Source: Bacteroidota bacterium
GTDB taxonomy: Bacteria > Bacteroidota > Bacteroidia > NS11-12g > UBA955
Assembly: GCA_005788145.1 (NCBI GenBank)
Contig: SXYY01000161.1
Coordinates: 1-26,492 of the forward strand
Reading direction: 5' to 3'
Length of the DNA: 26,492 bases
Numbering within the stretch: position 1 is the stretch's first letter; each line of letters begins with the position of its first letter. The notes below the pieces were generated by a model, which saw only the letters and a list, made by a program, of their open reading frames with translations, did no database searches and had not been told where the DNA came from. Both the position numbers and the translations under genes were made by a program. Of this stretch, positions 1 through 7,704 are shown piece by piece.

Positions 1-1231
1 AATCGACGATGAGGTTAAAGCCTTGGGTGGATTGGCGATCATTGGTACTGAGCGACACGATAGTCGCAGGGTAGACAGACAGTTAAGAGGTCGTGCGGGC
101 CGTCAAGGAGATCCCGGAACATCGCGTTTTTATGTGAGTTTGGAGGATGATTTGATGCGAATTTTCGGATCAGAGCGCGTCAGCAAACTGATGGATCGAT
201 TCGGCTATGGCGAGGACGATGTCATTGAAAATAGCATGATGACCCAAACCATCGAGCGGAACCAAAAGCGCATGGAACAGAACAACTTCGGTGTTCGTAA
301 GCGTTTGTTGGAGTACGACGATGTCATGAACAAGCAGCGTACAAACATTTACCGCATGCGCAGCAATGCCCTGTTTGGTGAGCGTTTGAGCATTGATTTG
401 CGCAACATGTTGTACAATTGGTGTCAAGAAACGGTTGAACAGCACAAGAACGGCGGTCAATACATGGATTTGGAGTTGGAAGTTATTCGCACCTTGGCGA
501 TGGACCTTCCCTTTGATGAAGAGACTTTCAACAATGCCAAATCAGCCGAAGAATTGGCCGATCAATTGTTTGATGACTTAACCCAGCGATATGCCCACAA
601 AACCGAAACCATGCGGGCACAAGCATTGCCTGTATTCAAGAGCATTCGCGCCGAACAAGGTGAGCGCATCGAGAATGTGGTTGTTCCGATGACCGATGGC
701 ACACACCAATACCAACTTACAGTGAACATGAACAAGGCACTTGAAACAGATTGCCGGGCCATGATTCACGAATTAGAGAAGAGTGCTACCCTATCCATAT
801 TGGACGATGAATGGAAGGAACATTTGCGGGAGTTGGATGAGTTGAAACAAAGCTCACACAACGCACAATATGAACAGAAAGATCCTTTGTTGATTTACAA
901 GATTGAGAGTTTCGAGCTGTTTGGCAAGATGCTAACACGCATCAACACCCAAGTGTTGGGTATGTTGTTCCGTGCACGCATTCATGCAGAAAACGAGGTA
1001 TCTGAGGCCCGCCCTGCTTTGAAGCGCCAAGACCCAAAAATCCAAACCAGCCGACCTGAAATGGAAAGCATGGGTGGCGATATGGGCTCAATAGGCAATT
1101 CACCCTCTCCTGAGGTAGCAGCACCGCGACCAACCCAAAATCCCATCATCAATGATTTGAAGATTGGACGGAACGACCCTTGTCCGTGTGGCAGTGGTAA
1201 AAAGTTCAAAGCTTGTCATGGCAAAGACTGA
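1..1231 (+). CDS. secA: SecA preprotein translocase ATPase, C-terminal part (5' end outside window)
   Basis: SecA is the cytoplasmic ATPase that drives unfolded preproteins through the SecYEG channel. About 409 residues are visible; the frame is open to the left edge, so the first helicase motor is missing. Near the left edge is helicase motif VI (QLRGRAGRQGDPG), followed by the typical stretch with ERNQKRME and RKRLLEYDDVMNKQR, the helical scaffold. A variable linker follows, and the protein ends with the SEC-C zinc tail CPCGSGKKFKACHGKD, which in other SecA proteins binds zinc and contacts SecB or ribosomes. The stop is TGA at 1229-1231. The next gene starts inside the last codons, which suggests coupled translation. 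Identity is certain from the motifs and tail. Confidence 0.98.
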   Translation, partial: IDDEVKALGGLAIIGTERHDSRRVDRQLRGRAGRQGDPGTSRFYVSLEDDLMRIFGSERVSKLMDRFGYGEDDVIENSMMTQTIERNQKRMEQNNFGVRKRLLEYDDVMNKQRTNIYRMRSNALFGERLSIDLRNMLYNWCQETVEQHKNGGQYMDLELEVIRTLAMDLPFDEETFNNAKSAEELADQLFDDLTQRYAHKTETMRAQALPVFKSIRAEQGERIENVVVPMTDGTHQYQLTVNMNKALETDCRAMIHELEKSATLSILDDEWKEHLRELDELKQSSHNAQYEQKDPLLIYKIESFELFGKMLTRINTQVLGMLFRARIHAENEVSEARPALKRQDPKIQTSRPEMESMGGDMGSIGNSPSPEVAAPRPTQNPIINDLKIGRNDPCPCGSGKKFKACHGKD

Positions 1232-1409
1232 TCCCAAGGTTGAAAAACCGGAAGAGGCGGATTACTATTTCGAAAACGGCTTTTTGGTCTTCACGGGGGC
1301 CTATCACGAAAAACGCGGATTTTGCTGTGGGAATGGTTGTAGGCATTGTCCATACACCCCCAAACACCGTCGGGGTAGCAAAGATATCGCCCCAAAAAAG
1401 GGTGAGTAA
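1218..1409 (+). CDS. DUF5522-type small cysteine-rich protein
   Basis: The start ATG at 1218 overlaps the secA end by 14 bases in another frame and gives a 63-residue protein. An upstream alternative start in the same frame would lie deeper inside secA and is less likely. The recognisable core is a short acidic N-terminus, an aromatic patch (ADYYFENGFLVFTGAYH), then the cysteine cluster GFCCGNGCRHCPY and a basic tail. This matches the small DUF5522 family of Bacteroidota, whose function is unknown. The four cysteines and one histidine could bind zinc or an iron-sulfur cluster; that is inference from spacing only. Translation is probably coupled to secA. Confidence 0.8.
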   Translation: MAKTDPKVEKPEEADYYFENGFLVFTGAYHEKRGFCCGNGCRHCPYTPKHRRGSKDIAPKKGE

Positions 1410-1509
1410 GACCTCCCCTCAGAATATGTCCTTGCGGTTGTGAAAAACTTGGGATAAACTTCAGTGGATTGTTGCCCTGATTCAAGGCATTTAGTCCTAA
1501 TTTCGCGCT

Positions 1510-3009
1510 GTGAATTCACCCATTCAATCTGCATTGATTTCCGTTTTTTACAAAGATGGATTAGACAAAATCGTACAAGCACTGAACGAAAAAAATGTAA
1601 CCATTTATTCAACTGGCGGAACCCGCAAATTTATTGAAGACATGGGAATCCCATGTGTGGCTGTTGAAGACATTACTGGCTATCCTTCTATTTTGGGTGG
1701 TCGGGTAAAGACACTACATCCAAAAGTTTTTGGGGGCATTTTGGCGCGCAGAGAGTTGGATCAAGACATGCAAGAAATCGCGCTGTATGAAATCCCACTG
1801 TACGACCTCGTCATGGTAGATTTATACCCATTTGCAGAGACGGTGGCTGCAGGCGGCAGCGAAGAAGATATCATTGAAAAAATCGACATCGGCGGTGTGT
1901 CTTTGATTCGTGCGGGTGCTAAAAACCATGCCCACACAACCATCATCGCCCATAAAAACGAATACGATGCCTTCCTAAAAGCGTTTACCGCGGGCAATGG
2001 CAGTTTGAGTTTGGCACAACGCAAGGCATTTGCAGGAAAGGCATTTGCCGTTACTGCTGAATACGATGGCCTCATTGCCAATTGGTTTGCTGGCAACAAA
2101 ACTTGCACCCTACGCTATGGTGAGAACCCCCACCAAAAGGGATATTTCAACGGTAATTTGGAAGCGATGTTCACAAAGCATCAAGGCAAGGAATTGTCAT
2201 ACAACAATTTGTTGGATGTTGATAGTGCCGTGTGTTTATTGAACGAATTTGACGTAAACGCGGGCTCCACGTTCATCATCATCAAGCACAACAATGCCTG
2301 TGGGGTCGCCACACGCGCAACCGTTTTGGATGCATGGAAAACAGCATTGTCTTGTGATCCCGTGAGCGCCTTTGGCGGTATTTTGGCCACGAACAGCAGG
2401 GTCGATTTGGCCACGGCCACAGAAATCAACCAGTTATTTTTTGAAGTATTGATTGCGCCGGCATATGACGAAGATGCCTTGGAATTGTTGAAATGCAAAA
2501 CCAATCGCATTGTGTTGGAAACCACCGGTGAAATCGCCCTGAACCCCAAAATGGTAAGAACTGCCTTGAACGGTGAGCTTATCCAAGATCGCGATAGTTT
2601 GACGGAAACCCAAGCGAACATGACAACGGTAACGGAAACTTTACCGACAGAATCGCAGCTTCACGACCTAGAATTTGCAGTAAAATTGGTGAAACAAACC
2701 AAGAGCAACACCATTGTTTTGGTAAAAAATCAGCAGTTATTGGCCAGTGGTACCGGACAAACTTCGCGTGTAGATGCCTTGCAGCAGGCCATTGAAAAAG
2801 CCAACCGTTTTGGTTTCGAATTGGAAGGTGCAGTCATGGCTAGCGACGCCTTCTTCCCTTTTCCCGATTGTGTGGAAATCGCAGATAAATCGGGCATCAC
2901 CGCTGTGGTACAACCGGGTGGAAGCATCAAAGACCAACTTTCGATCGACTACTGCAATGCAAACGGCATGACCATGTTGACAACCGGCGTTCGTCATTTC
3001 AAACACTAA
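1510..3009 (+). CDS. purH: Bifunctional AICAR formyltransferase / IMP cyclohydrolase
   Basis: PurH catalyses the last two steps of purine synthesis: formylation of AICAR and ring closure to IMP. The protein has 499 residues, the usual length of the Bacteroidota form. The N-terminal IMP cyclohydrolase domain shows STGGT (34-38) and GGRVKTLHP (63-71). The transformylase domain shows LRYGENPHQ (201-209) and KHNNACG, where K259 and H260 match the catalytic Lys-His pair; the protein ends in the conserved region QPGGSIKDQ. The start is GTG at 1510: no ATG fits, and homologues begin at this point (SALISVFYKDGL). A weak -7-like box, TAATTTCG at 1497-1504, lies five bases before the start. pyrD follows after 47 bases on the same strand and may share the transcript. 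Confidence 0.97.
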   Translation: MNSPIQSALISVFYKDGLDKIVQALNEKNVTIYSTGGTRKFIEDMGIPCVAVEDITGYPSILGGRVKTLHPKVFGGILARRELDQDMQEIALYEIPLYDLVMVDLYPFAETVAAGGSEEDIIEKIDIGGVSLIRAGAKNHAHTTIIAHKNEYDAFLKAFTAGNGSLSLAQRKAFAGKAFAVTAEYDGLIANWFAGNKTCTLRYGENPHQKGYFNGNLEAMFTKHQGKELSYNNLLDVDSAVCLLNEFDVNAGSTFIIIKHNNACGVATRATVLDAWKTALSCDPVSAFGGILATNSRVDLATATEINQLFFEVLIAPAYDEDALELLKCKTNRIVLETTGEIALNPKMVRTALNGELIQDRDSLTETQANMTTVTETLPTESQLHDLEFAVKLVKQTKSNTIVLVKNQQLLASGTGQTSRVDALQQAIEKANRFGFELEGAVMASDAFFPFPDCVEIADKSGITAVVQPGGSIKDQLSIDYCNANGMTMLTTGVRHFKH

Positions 3010-3056
3010 GCAAACATTCACGCGTTTCATTGCGTCTATTAGCCTAGAACCAAACC

Positions 3057-4067
3057 ATGTACAACCTCCTAAAATCGCTCCTTTTCCTTTTATCACCAGA
3101 GGTCGCCCACGAATTCGCGTTGAAAAGCTTGCGGATTGTGTTGCGCATGCCCGTGATTGGTGCGTGGATTAGGCAGAGTTTTCAGCCGGTGAATGCCAAA
3201 CCTGTGGTGGTTGCTGGCATCACTTTCCCCAATTCAGTGGGATTGGCTGCAGGATTCGACAAGAATGCCAAATGGTTGCATCTGTTGAAAGATTTGGGCT
3301 TTGGCCACGTAGAAATAGGGACTGTTACACCATTGCCACAACCCGGAAATCCTTCACCCCGATTGTTTCGCTTGCCGCAAGACAGCGCATTGATCAATCG
3401 CATGGGCTTCAACAACGATGGCATTGAAGCCGTGGTGGCGAGGTTGAAAAACCGTCCTGCCGGATTGGTGGTTGGCGGAAACATCGGCAAAAACAAGGTC
3501 ACCCCCAACGAACAAGCAGCACAAGATTACACCATTGCTTTCGAGGCCATTTACGACCATGTTGATTACATCGTTGTGAACATTTCTTCACCCAACACAC
3601 CGGGTTTGCGGGATTTGCAAGAAGACGAATTCATTTGCGACTTATTCACCAAAATGCAGGCCATACGCGCTGAACGTAGAATTTGGAAGCCAATTTTCTT
3701 GAAAATCGCCCCAGATTTTCAGCAATCGCAGGTGCATGCATTGATTCAAACCATTCGCAAGGCAAAAGTAGATGGTGTGATTGCAACCAACACAACCATA
3801 GACCGCAGCAACCTAAACACTGCCAAATCAAAGGTGGAACAAATGGGTGCCGGGGGATTGAGTGGGAAACCCGTTTATGAAGCATCCAATACCATTTTGG
3901 GATTTTTGGCCATGGAGCTTGGCAGCGAAATTCCATTGATTGGTGTGGGTGGGGTTTTCACCAAAGAAGATTATGAAGGCAAAATTTCTCGCGGCGCGAG
4001 CTTGGTTCAGGTCTATACTGGTTTCATTTACGTAGGACCTCGCATTGTGAGAAAAATCCTATCTTAG
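3057..4067 (+). CDS. pyrD: Dihydroorotate dehydrogenase, class 2 (quinone-linked)
   Basis: PyrD oxidises dihydroorotate to orotate in pyrimidine synthesis; class 2 enzymes bind the membrane periphery and pass electrons to quinone. The 336 residues match class 2 length, including the N-terminal helical extension (about 1-45) that forms the quinone tunnel. FMN-site sequence AAGFDKN is at 64-70, substrate loop NRMGFNN at 114-120, and the class 2 active site NISSPNTPGLR at 175-185, with Ser178 as the expected catalytic base. C-terminal FMN phosphate-binding segments GVGGV and VYTGFIYVGP are present. It lies between purH and a nuclease gene that begins six bases after its stop, so purH-pyrD-nuclease may be one unit. 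Confidence 0.97.
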   Translation: MYNLLKSLLFLLSPEVAHEFALKSLRIVLRMPVIGAWIRQSFQPVNAKPVVVAGITFPNSVGLAAGFDKNAKWLHLLKDLGFGHVEIGTVTPLPQPGNPSPRLFRLPQDSALINRMGFNNDGIEAVVARLKNRPAGLVVGGNIGKNKVTPNEQAAQDYTIAFEAIYDHVDYIVVNISSPNTPGLRDLQEDEFICDLFTKMQAIRAERRIWKPIFLKIAPDFQQSQVHALIQTIRKAKVDGVIATNTTIDRSNLNTAKSKVEQMGAGGLSGKPVYEASNTILGFLAMELGSEIPLIGVGGVFTKEDYEGKISRGASLVQVYTGFIYVGPRIVRKILS

Positions 4068-4073
4068 CGGGGC

Positions 4074-4949
4074 ATGTTGCCCAAACAATCTCCTCAAATT
4101 ATTCAGTTTAGCGAAAGGCCGCGGTTGCGAAAATCATCGCGGTTTGCTTTATGGCTGACGGCATTTTTGCTAACCCTACCCGCTTTCCGATTACCCCAAC
4201 AATATTCTTCCACTGGACAACTCATCGATGCGTCTGCCAATTACACATCTCGTTCCGCTGTTTCTCCCTCATGGGGCTGTCCATTGATCAATGCGGGCGA
4301 AAAAATCACCAAGCACAGTGCCTACTGCGTTTCATACAACCACAAACACATGCAAGCCAATTGGGTGGCATATGAACTTCGATTGTCTAATACAATTGGG
4401 GCGGCGGAGCGCGAGAGTCGCTTCATCGTAGACCCCATCATCATTCCTCGCACAGCGAGAACCGAGGATTACACCAAATCTGGGTTTGATCGCGGACATC
4501 TCGCGCCCGCCGCCGACATGAAATTTTCTGAGCAGGCGATGAAAGAATCCTTTTACACAAGCAACATATCGCCTCAACGTCCGGGACTGAATCGAGGCAT
4601 TTGGAAACAATTGGAAGAAAAAATCCGCGATTGGGCACCCGCCAACAGGCCGCTGTTCATTGTGACAGGACCGGTACTCACCGACACCCTCTCCCAATAC
4701 ATCGGTCGTTATAACCGCATTTCAGTCCCGAAGCGATTTTTTAAAGTGGTATTGGATACAGCCCAGCCCGCTCGGGCCATTGGGTTTGTCTTTTCGAACA
4801 TGGGCTCCACCCTTCCCTTGAGCAATTTCGCGCTGAGCATCGATGCCGTCGAAAAAATCACCGGCCGGGATTTATTCCCTAACCTCAGCGACAATCGGGA
4901 AAACACCTTGGAAAAAAGTCTGCAATTACAACGCTGGGATTTCAATTAA
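4074..4949 (+). CDS. DNA/RNA non-specific endonuclease (EndoG/NucA type), membrane-anchored or exported
   Basis: This is a sugar-non-specific nuclease of the beta-beta-alpha-metal family, which cuts DNA and RNA with a metal-bound histidine mechanism. The 291-residue protein has a basic N-terminus and one hydrophobic segment (about 26-40), read as a signal peptide or anchor. The catalytic motif is DRGHLAPAAD (139-148) with H142 as general base, followed by SNISPQRPGLNRGIW, where N173 is the expected metal ligand and E182 lies in the next helix. The length is usual for bacterial EndoG-like nucleases. The start is six bases after pyrD. Its stop codon lies in a TTAA that also holds the stop of the opposite-strand gene. 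Export is inferred; a nutritional or extracellular DNA role is plausible but not shown. Confidence 0.9.
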   Translation: MLPKQSPQIIQFSERPRLRKSSRFALWLTAFLLTLPAFRLPQQYSSTGQLIDASANYTSRSAVSPSWGCPLINAGEKITKHSAYCVSYNHKHMQANWVAYELRLSNTIGAAERESRFIVDPIIIPRTARTEDYTKSGFDRGHLAPAADMKFSEQAMKESFYTSNISPQRPGLNRGIWKQLEEKIRDWAPANRPLFIVTGPVLTDTLSQYIGRYNRISVPKRFFKVVLDTAQPARAIGFVFSNMGSTLPLSNFALSIDAVEKITGRDLFPNLSDNRENTLEKSLQLQRWDFN

Positions 4950-5491
4950 ACGCCCATCATCCAAGAAACTTCGTTGACCCAAAAAGCCTGTCCATCAATC
5001 CACCAGAGCTGAAAACTCAGTACATATTTGAGTTTTTTGTACTTAACGGTGTAATCGTATTTCGTGATGCCATCCCCCGCAGCACTCACTGTAATTCGGG
5101 GTCGTGGAACCACTTCTGCAAGCTTAAAGTTCACCTTGCTCTGTTTCATTTTAATTTGAGTTTTGAGCAATGACTTTTTGAATTTGAATTGATAGGTTAG
5201 CCAAGTGCCCTCCACCACCTGTTTCAAGGTTGTTGTATCGTGAGAACGCCATTGCTTAATAAATTCTGCCTTGGTCACATAGCCCACATTCATGCTGGGC
5301 TTTTTCATTAGCAGCCAGGCAATGAGCGTATCAAGTGCCTGTTCCTTGCTTGAGAAAAAGAAAATTGCGGTGTCTGTATCCTTTTGTGCAGGAGGAGATT
5401 GGGCCATCAACGGAGGCGGAACACACATCGCATAGAAAAAAAGAAGGATATACCAAATCCCGATACGACCTTTGCGCTGCTGCTCCACCAT
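4946..5491 (-). CDS. Exported protein of unknown function
   Basis: I do not recognise a family. The start ATG at 5491 is chosen because it gives a clear signal peptide: MVEQQRKGRIG, a hydrophobic run, then a likely cleavage after PLMAQ near residue 30. Longer upstream extensions would run into yyaL and lack a signal. The mature protein of roughly 150 residues is rich in Lys, Thr and aromatic residues with alternating hydrophobic positions, suggesting beta structure; the end is WWIDGQAFWVNEVSWMMGV. It has no cysteines after the signal. An exact -7 box (TACTTTTG, 5499-5506) lies just upstream. It is divergent from yyaL (32 bases between starts) and its stop overlaps the nuclease stop. Confidence 0.75.
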   Translation of the reverse strand: MVEQQRKGRIGIWYILLFFYAMCVPPPLMAQSPPAQKDTDTAIFFFSSKEQALDTLIAWLLMKKPSMNVGYVTKAEFIKQWRSHDTTTLKQVVEGTWLTYQFKFKKSLLKTQIKMKQSKVNFKLAEVVPRPRITVSAAGDGITKYDYTVKYKKLKYVLSFQLWWIDGQAFWVNEVSWMMGV

Positions 5492-5498
5492 GGTATAG

Positions 5499-5506
5499 CA
5501 AAAGTA
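5499..5506 (-). promoter_or_regulatory. Candidate -7 promoter box TACTTTTG
   Basis: On the minus strand, TACTTTTG matches the Bacteroidota -7 consensus TAnnTTTG exactly and ends seven bases before the ATG at 5491. I see no good -33 TTG at 17-23 bases upstream, so support is partial. If used, the transcript would have almost no leader. Confidence 0.4.
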
Positions 5507-5523
5507 CATCAACCCACCAAAAA

Positions 5524-7575
5524 ATGTCGCATTCTCCAACCCTAAACCCACATACTTCCCAACGAGGTTCGAACGAGCCCAACCGACTGCTTCAGGCCAA
5601 CAGTCCGTATTTGTTGCAGCATGCCCACAACCCGGTGGATTGGCAGGAATGGGGCGATGTGGCTTGGGCACAAGCAAAAGCTGAGAACAAATTGGTGTTG
5701 GTGAGTATTGGCTACAGCACTTGTCACTGGTGCCATGTGATGGAGCACGAGAGTTTTGAGGACTTCGAAACTGCGGAAATCATGAATTTGCATTTGGTGA
5801 GTATCAAGGTGGATCGGGAGGAACGTCCGGATATCGACATGATTTACATGGATGCTTGTCAGATCATGACAGGAAGGGGCGGATGGCCTTTGAATGTGAT
5901 TTGTTTACCAAACATGCAGCCCATTTACGCCGGCACCTATTTTCCAAAGGCACAATGGCAGCAAATCATATTGCAGTTGGCGGATGTATACAAGACCGAA
6001 CCCGAAAAGGCCGTTGAATACGCCCAACGAATACAAGAGAAAATTCAGCAGATCAACCATTGGGAATCGGGAGATCGTGTGGGTAGGAAGGAAATGTTTG
6101 GCATGTTTGATACGCTGGCAGATCAGTTAGACTGGCAGGAAGGTGGACCCAATCGGGCACCCAAATTTCCGTTACCGGGTCAGTACGAATTCATCTTAGA
6201 CCACCACCTGCTCACAGAAGGGGAAGCAGCCAAAGATTATTTGCATTTGAGTTTACTAAAAATGTGTCACGGCGGCATTTACGATGTTTTGCGCGGTGGA
6301 TTCTGTAGGTATAGCACCGATGCGATGTGGTTTGCCCCGCATTTTGAGAAGATGCTGTATGATAATGCGCAATTGATTTCGTTGTATGCCCGGGCCTTTG
6401 CATGGTCGGATGCACCCCTGTATAAAACCATTGCCGAGGAGTGTTTGCGTTTTTGCGAACAAGAATTGCGGTTGGGCGATGGCACGCCGGGATTTGGTAG
6501 CGCACTGGATGCAGATAGCGAGGGGATGGAGGGCAAGTTTTATGTCTTTACGCAGCAGGAGTTGGAGACCTTGCTGACGGAGCAAGACATGACATTGGCT
6601 ACGGTGCAGTTTGGACTGAAACCGGAGGGCAACTGGGAACATGGCTACAACATTTTGCATCAACCGATGGCGCCTCTTCAGGTAATGGAAGCCATGGGGA
6701 TGTCGGCCAGCGACTATTTATCTGGTTTATCGCGGATAAAGGAAACATTGAAGCGGTATCAGGATACGCGCGTTCGGCCTGGGTTCGACGACAAGGCGAT
6801 ATGCAGTTGGAACGCTTTGCAAATAAAAGCCATGGCTGACGCCGGCTTTTATTTGCAAAGCGCGGACCAGGCCCAATCGGCCGCCGCGACGGCCGATTGG
6901 GCCTGGAGTACATTTTGGGACGGACAAAACCTGCAGCGCATCCACCGAAACAACAAAACACACATCACCGGCTTCCTGGAAGATTACGCCTATTTCTGTG
7001 AAGCGCTCATCGCCCTCTATCGCATCAGCCGAAACCGAGAATACCTCACCAAAACAGAAATCCTGTTGAATCGCGCCATTGAATTATTCTACGACAAAGA
7101 CACCGAGCAACTCGCATTCACGCCCAACAATGGTGAACAACTTTTCTACCGAAAAAGCGATTTAAACGACGATGTAACACCCTCCCCCAACGCGTCTCTT
7201 GCCACCGCATTGTTTCAGATGAGCCAGTACACAAACAACCCTGTTTTTTCAGCGTTGTCCCACACCCTCATCGCCCAAGTGTCCAAAACGATGACCAAAA
7301 GTCCGGGATGGTATTTCCATTGGTGCAAACTTGCCCAAGCCCAAACGCTCGGTGGCTGCCATGTCACATTTTATGGAGAAACCACAGCATCTTGGGACAA
7401 TGAAGATGTCTTAACACTGATGAAACAACTGCCATCATGGGCTTTGGTGGAATATGCAGAGACAACATCCGCCAAACACATCGTGATTTGCAGCGGACAG
7501 CATTGCATGCCCCCGTTGAATTCCATTGATCAAGCTTTCGAGGTCGCGTTGGATTGCTGCCGACTCGTGGATTAA
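5524..7575 (+). CDS. yyaL: YyaL family (DUF255) thioredoxin-fold and six-hairpin glycosidase-fold protein
   Basis: This 683-residue protein belongs to the conserved YyaL/spermatogenesis-associated protein 20 family. The N-terminal thioredoxin-like domain begins with NRLLQANSPYLLQHAHNPVDW and contains the CxxC site STCHWCHVM (C67, C70), followed by VDREERPD and GRGGWP. The rest resembles an (alpha/alpha)6 barrel, with the conserved blocks GGFCRYSTD, WFAPHFEKMLYDNAQL and SALDADSEG. The substrate is not established for the family. The ATG at 5524 is used because conserved sequence starts soon after it; upstream codons overlap the divergent gene. Residues about 430-461 are encoded by two tandem long inverted repeats (6813-6862, 6867-6906), yet the frame is intact and the spacing to conserved blocks looks normal. 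Confidence 0.92.
   Translation: MSHSPTLNPHTSQRGSNEPNRLLQANSPYLLQHAHNPVDWQEWGDVAWAQAKAENKLVLVSIGYSTCHWCHVMEHESFEDFETAEIMNLHLVSIKVDREERPDIDMIYMDACQIMTGRGGWPLNVICLPNMQPIYAGTYFPKAQWQQIILQLADVYKTEPEKAVEYAQRIQEKIQQINHWESGDRVGRKEMFGMFDTLADQLDWQEGGPNRAPKFPLPGQYEFILDHHLLTEGEAAKDYLHLSLLKMCHGGIYDVLRGGFCRYSTDAMWFAPHFEKMLYDNAQLISLYARAFAWSDAPLYKTIAEECLRFCEQELRLGDGTPGFGSALDADSEGMEGKFYVFTQQELETLLTEQDMTLATVQFGLKPEGNWEHGYNILHQPMAPLQVMEAMGMSASDYLSGLSRIKETLKRYQDTRVRPGFDDKAICSWNALQIKAMADAGFYLQSADQAQSAAATADWAWSTFWDGQNLQRIHRNNKTHITGFLEDYAYFCEALIALYRISRNREYLTKTEILLNRAIELFYDKDTEQLAFTPNNGEQLFYRKSDLNDDVTPSPNASLATALFQMSQYTNNPVFSALSHTLIAQVSKTMTKSPGWYFHWCKLAQAQTLGGCHVTFYGETTASWDNEDVLTLMKQLPSWALVEYAETTSAKHIVICSGQHCMPPLNSIDQAFEVALDCCRLVD
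6813..6862. repeat. Intragenic inverted repeat, 19-bp perfect arms (yyaL hairpin 1)
   Basis: The left arm is CGCTTTGCAAATAAAAGCC at 6813-6831 and the right arm, its exact reverse complement, is at 6844-6862; the loop is 12 bases. The arms encode NALQIKA and the complementary GFYLQS region of YyaL. The loop can pair a little further (GGC/GCC). No T-run follows on either strand, so it is not a standard terminator. Confidence 0.95.
6867..6906. repeat. Intragenic inverted repeat, 16-17-bp perfect arms (yyaL hairpin 2)
   Basis: The left arm CCAGGCCCAATCGGCC is at 6867-6882 and its exact reverse complement is at 6891-6906. The first pair inside also matches, giving 17 base pairs and a 6-base loop. 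It begins only four bases after hairpin 1, so the two form a tandem structure over 94 bases of coding sequence. Confidence 0.95.
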
Positions 7576-7577
7576 CT

Positions 7578-7626
7578 TCAAAATATCATGGTTTGTTTGT
7601 CGTTTCGCCGAAACGTCAAATTTTGA
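7578..7626. terminator. Possible hairpin terminator between converging genes
   Basis: The 129-base gap between yyaL and the converging T9SS gene holds nested inverted repeats. The inner stem CGTTTCG-C-CGAAACG lies at about 7600-7614 and is flanked by TTTG/CAAA. An outer pair is TCAAAAT (7578-7584) with ATTTTGA (7620-7626). There is no long T-run, so termination is only inferred from its position just after the yyaL stop. I see nothing else in the gap. Confidence 0.35.
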
Positions 7627-7704
7627 GCACCCTTCCAACGAAATGCTTGTTTTGTTGAGTGTTATGGCGAATCCCCAAAACCGAAATAAATAGACGCAGC
7701 GAGA

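Noticed and set aside
942..957. Small stem CAACAC-CCAA-GTGTTG in secA, and similar 5-8-bp stems elsewhere (for example 1640-1656, 7722-7738, 12551-12566, 17302-17316, 20135-20150)
   Set aside because: Stems of five to eight bases with short loops are expected many times by chance in a window of this size.
2181..2621. Long open frame antisense to purH
   Set aside because: Its composition mirrors purH codons and it shows no motif, start context or promoter; a shadow of a well-conserved gene.
6813..6906. Tandem yyaL stems as a mobile palindromic element inserted in the gene
   Set aside because: Arms differ from each other and from the other stems, no target duplication is seen, and the spacing to conserved YyaL blocks does not show an insertion.
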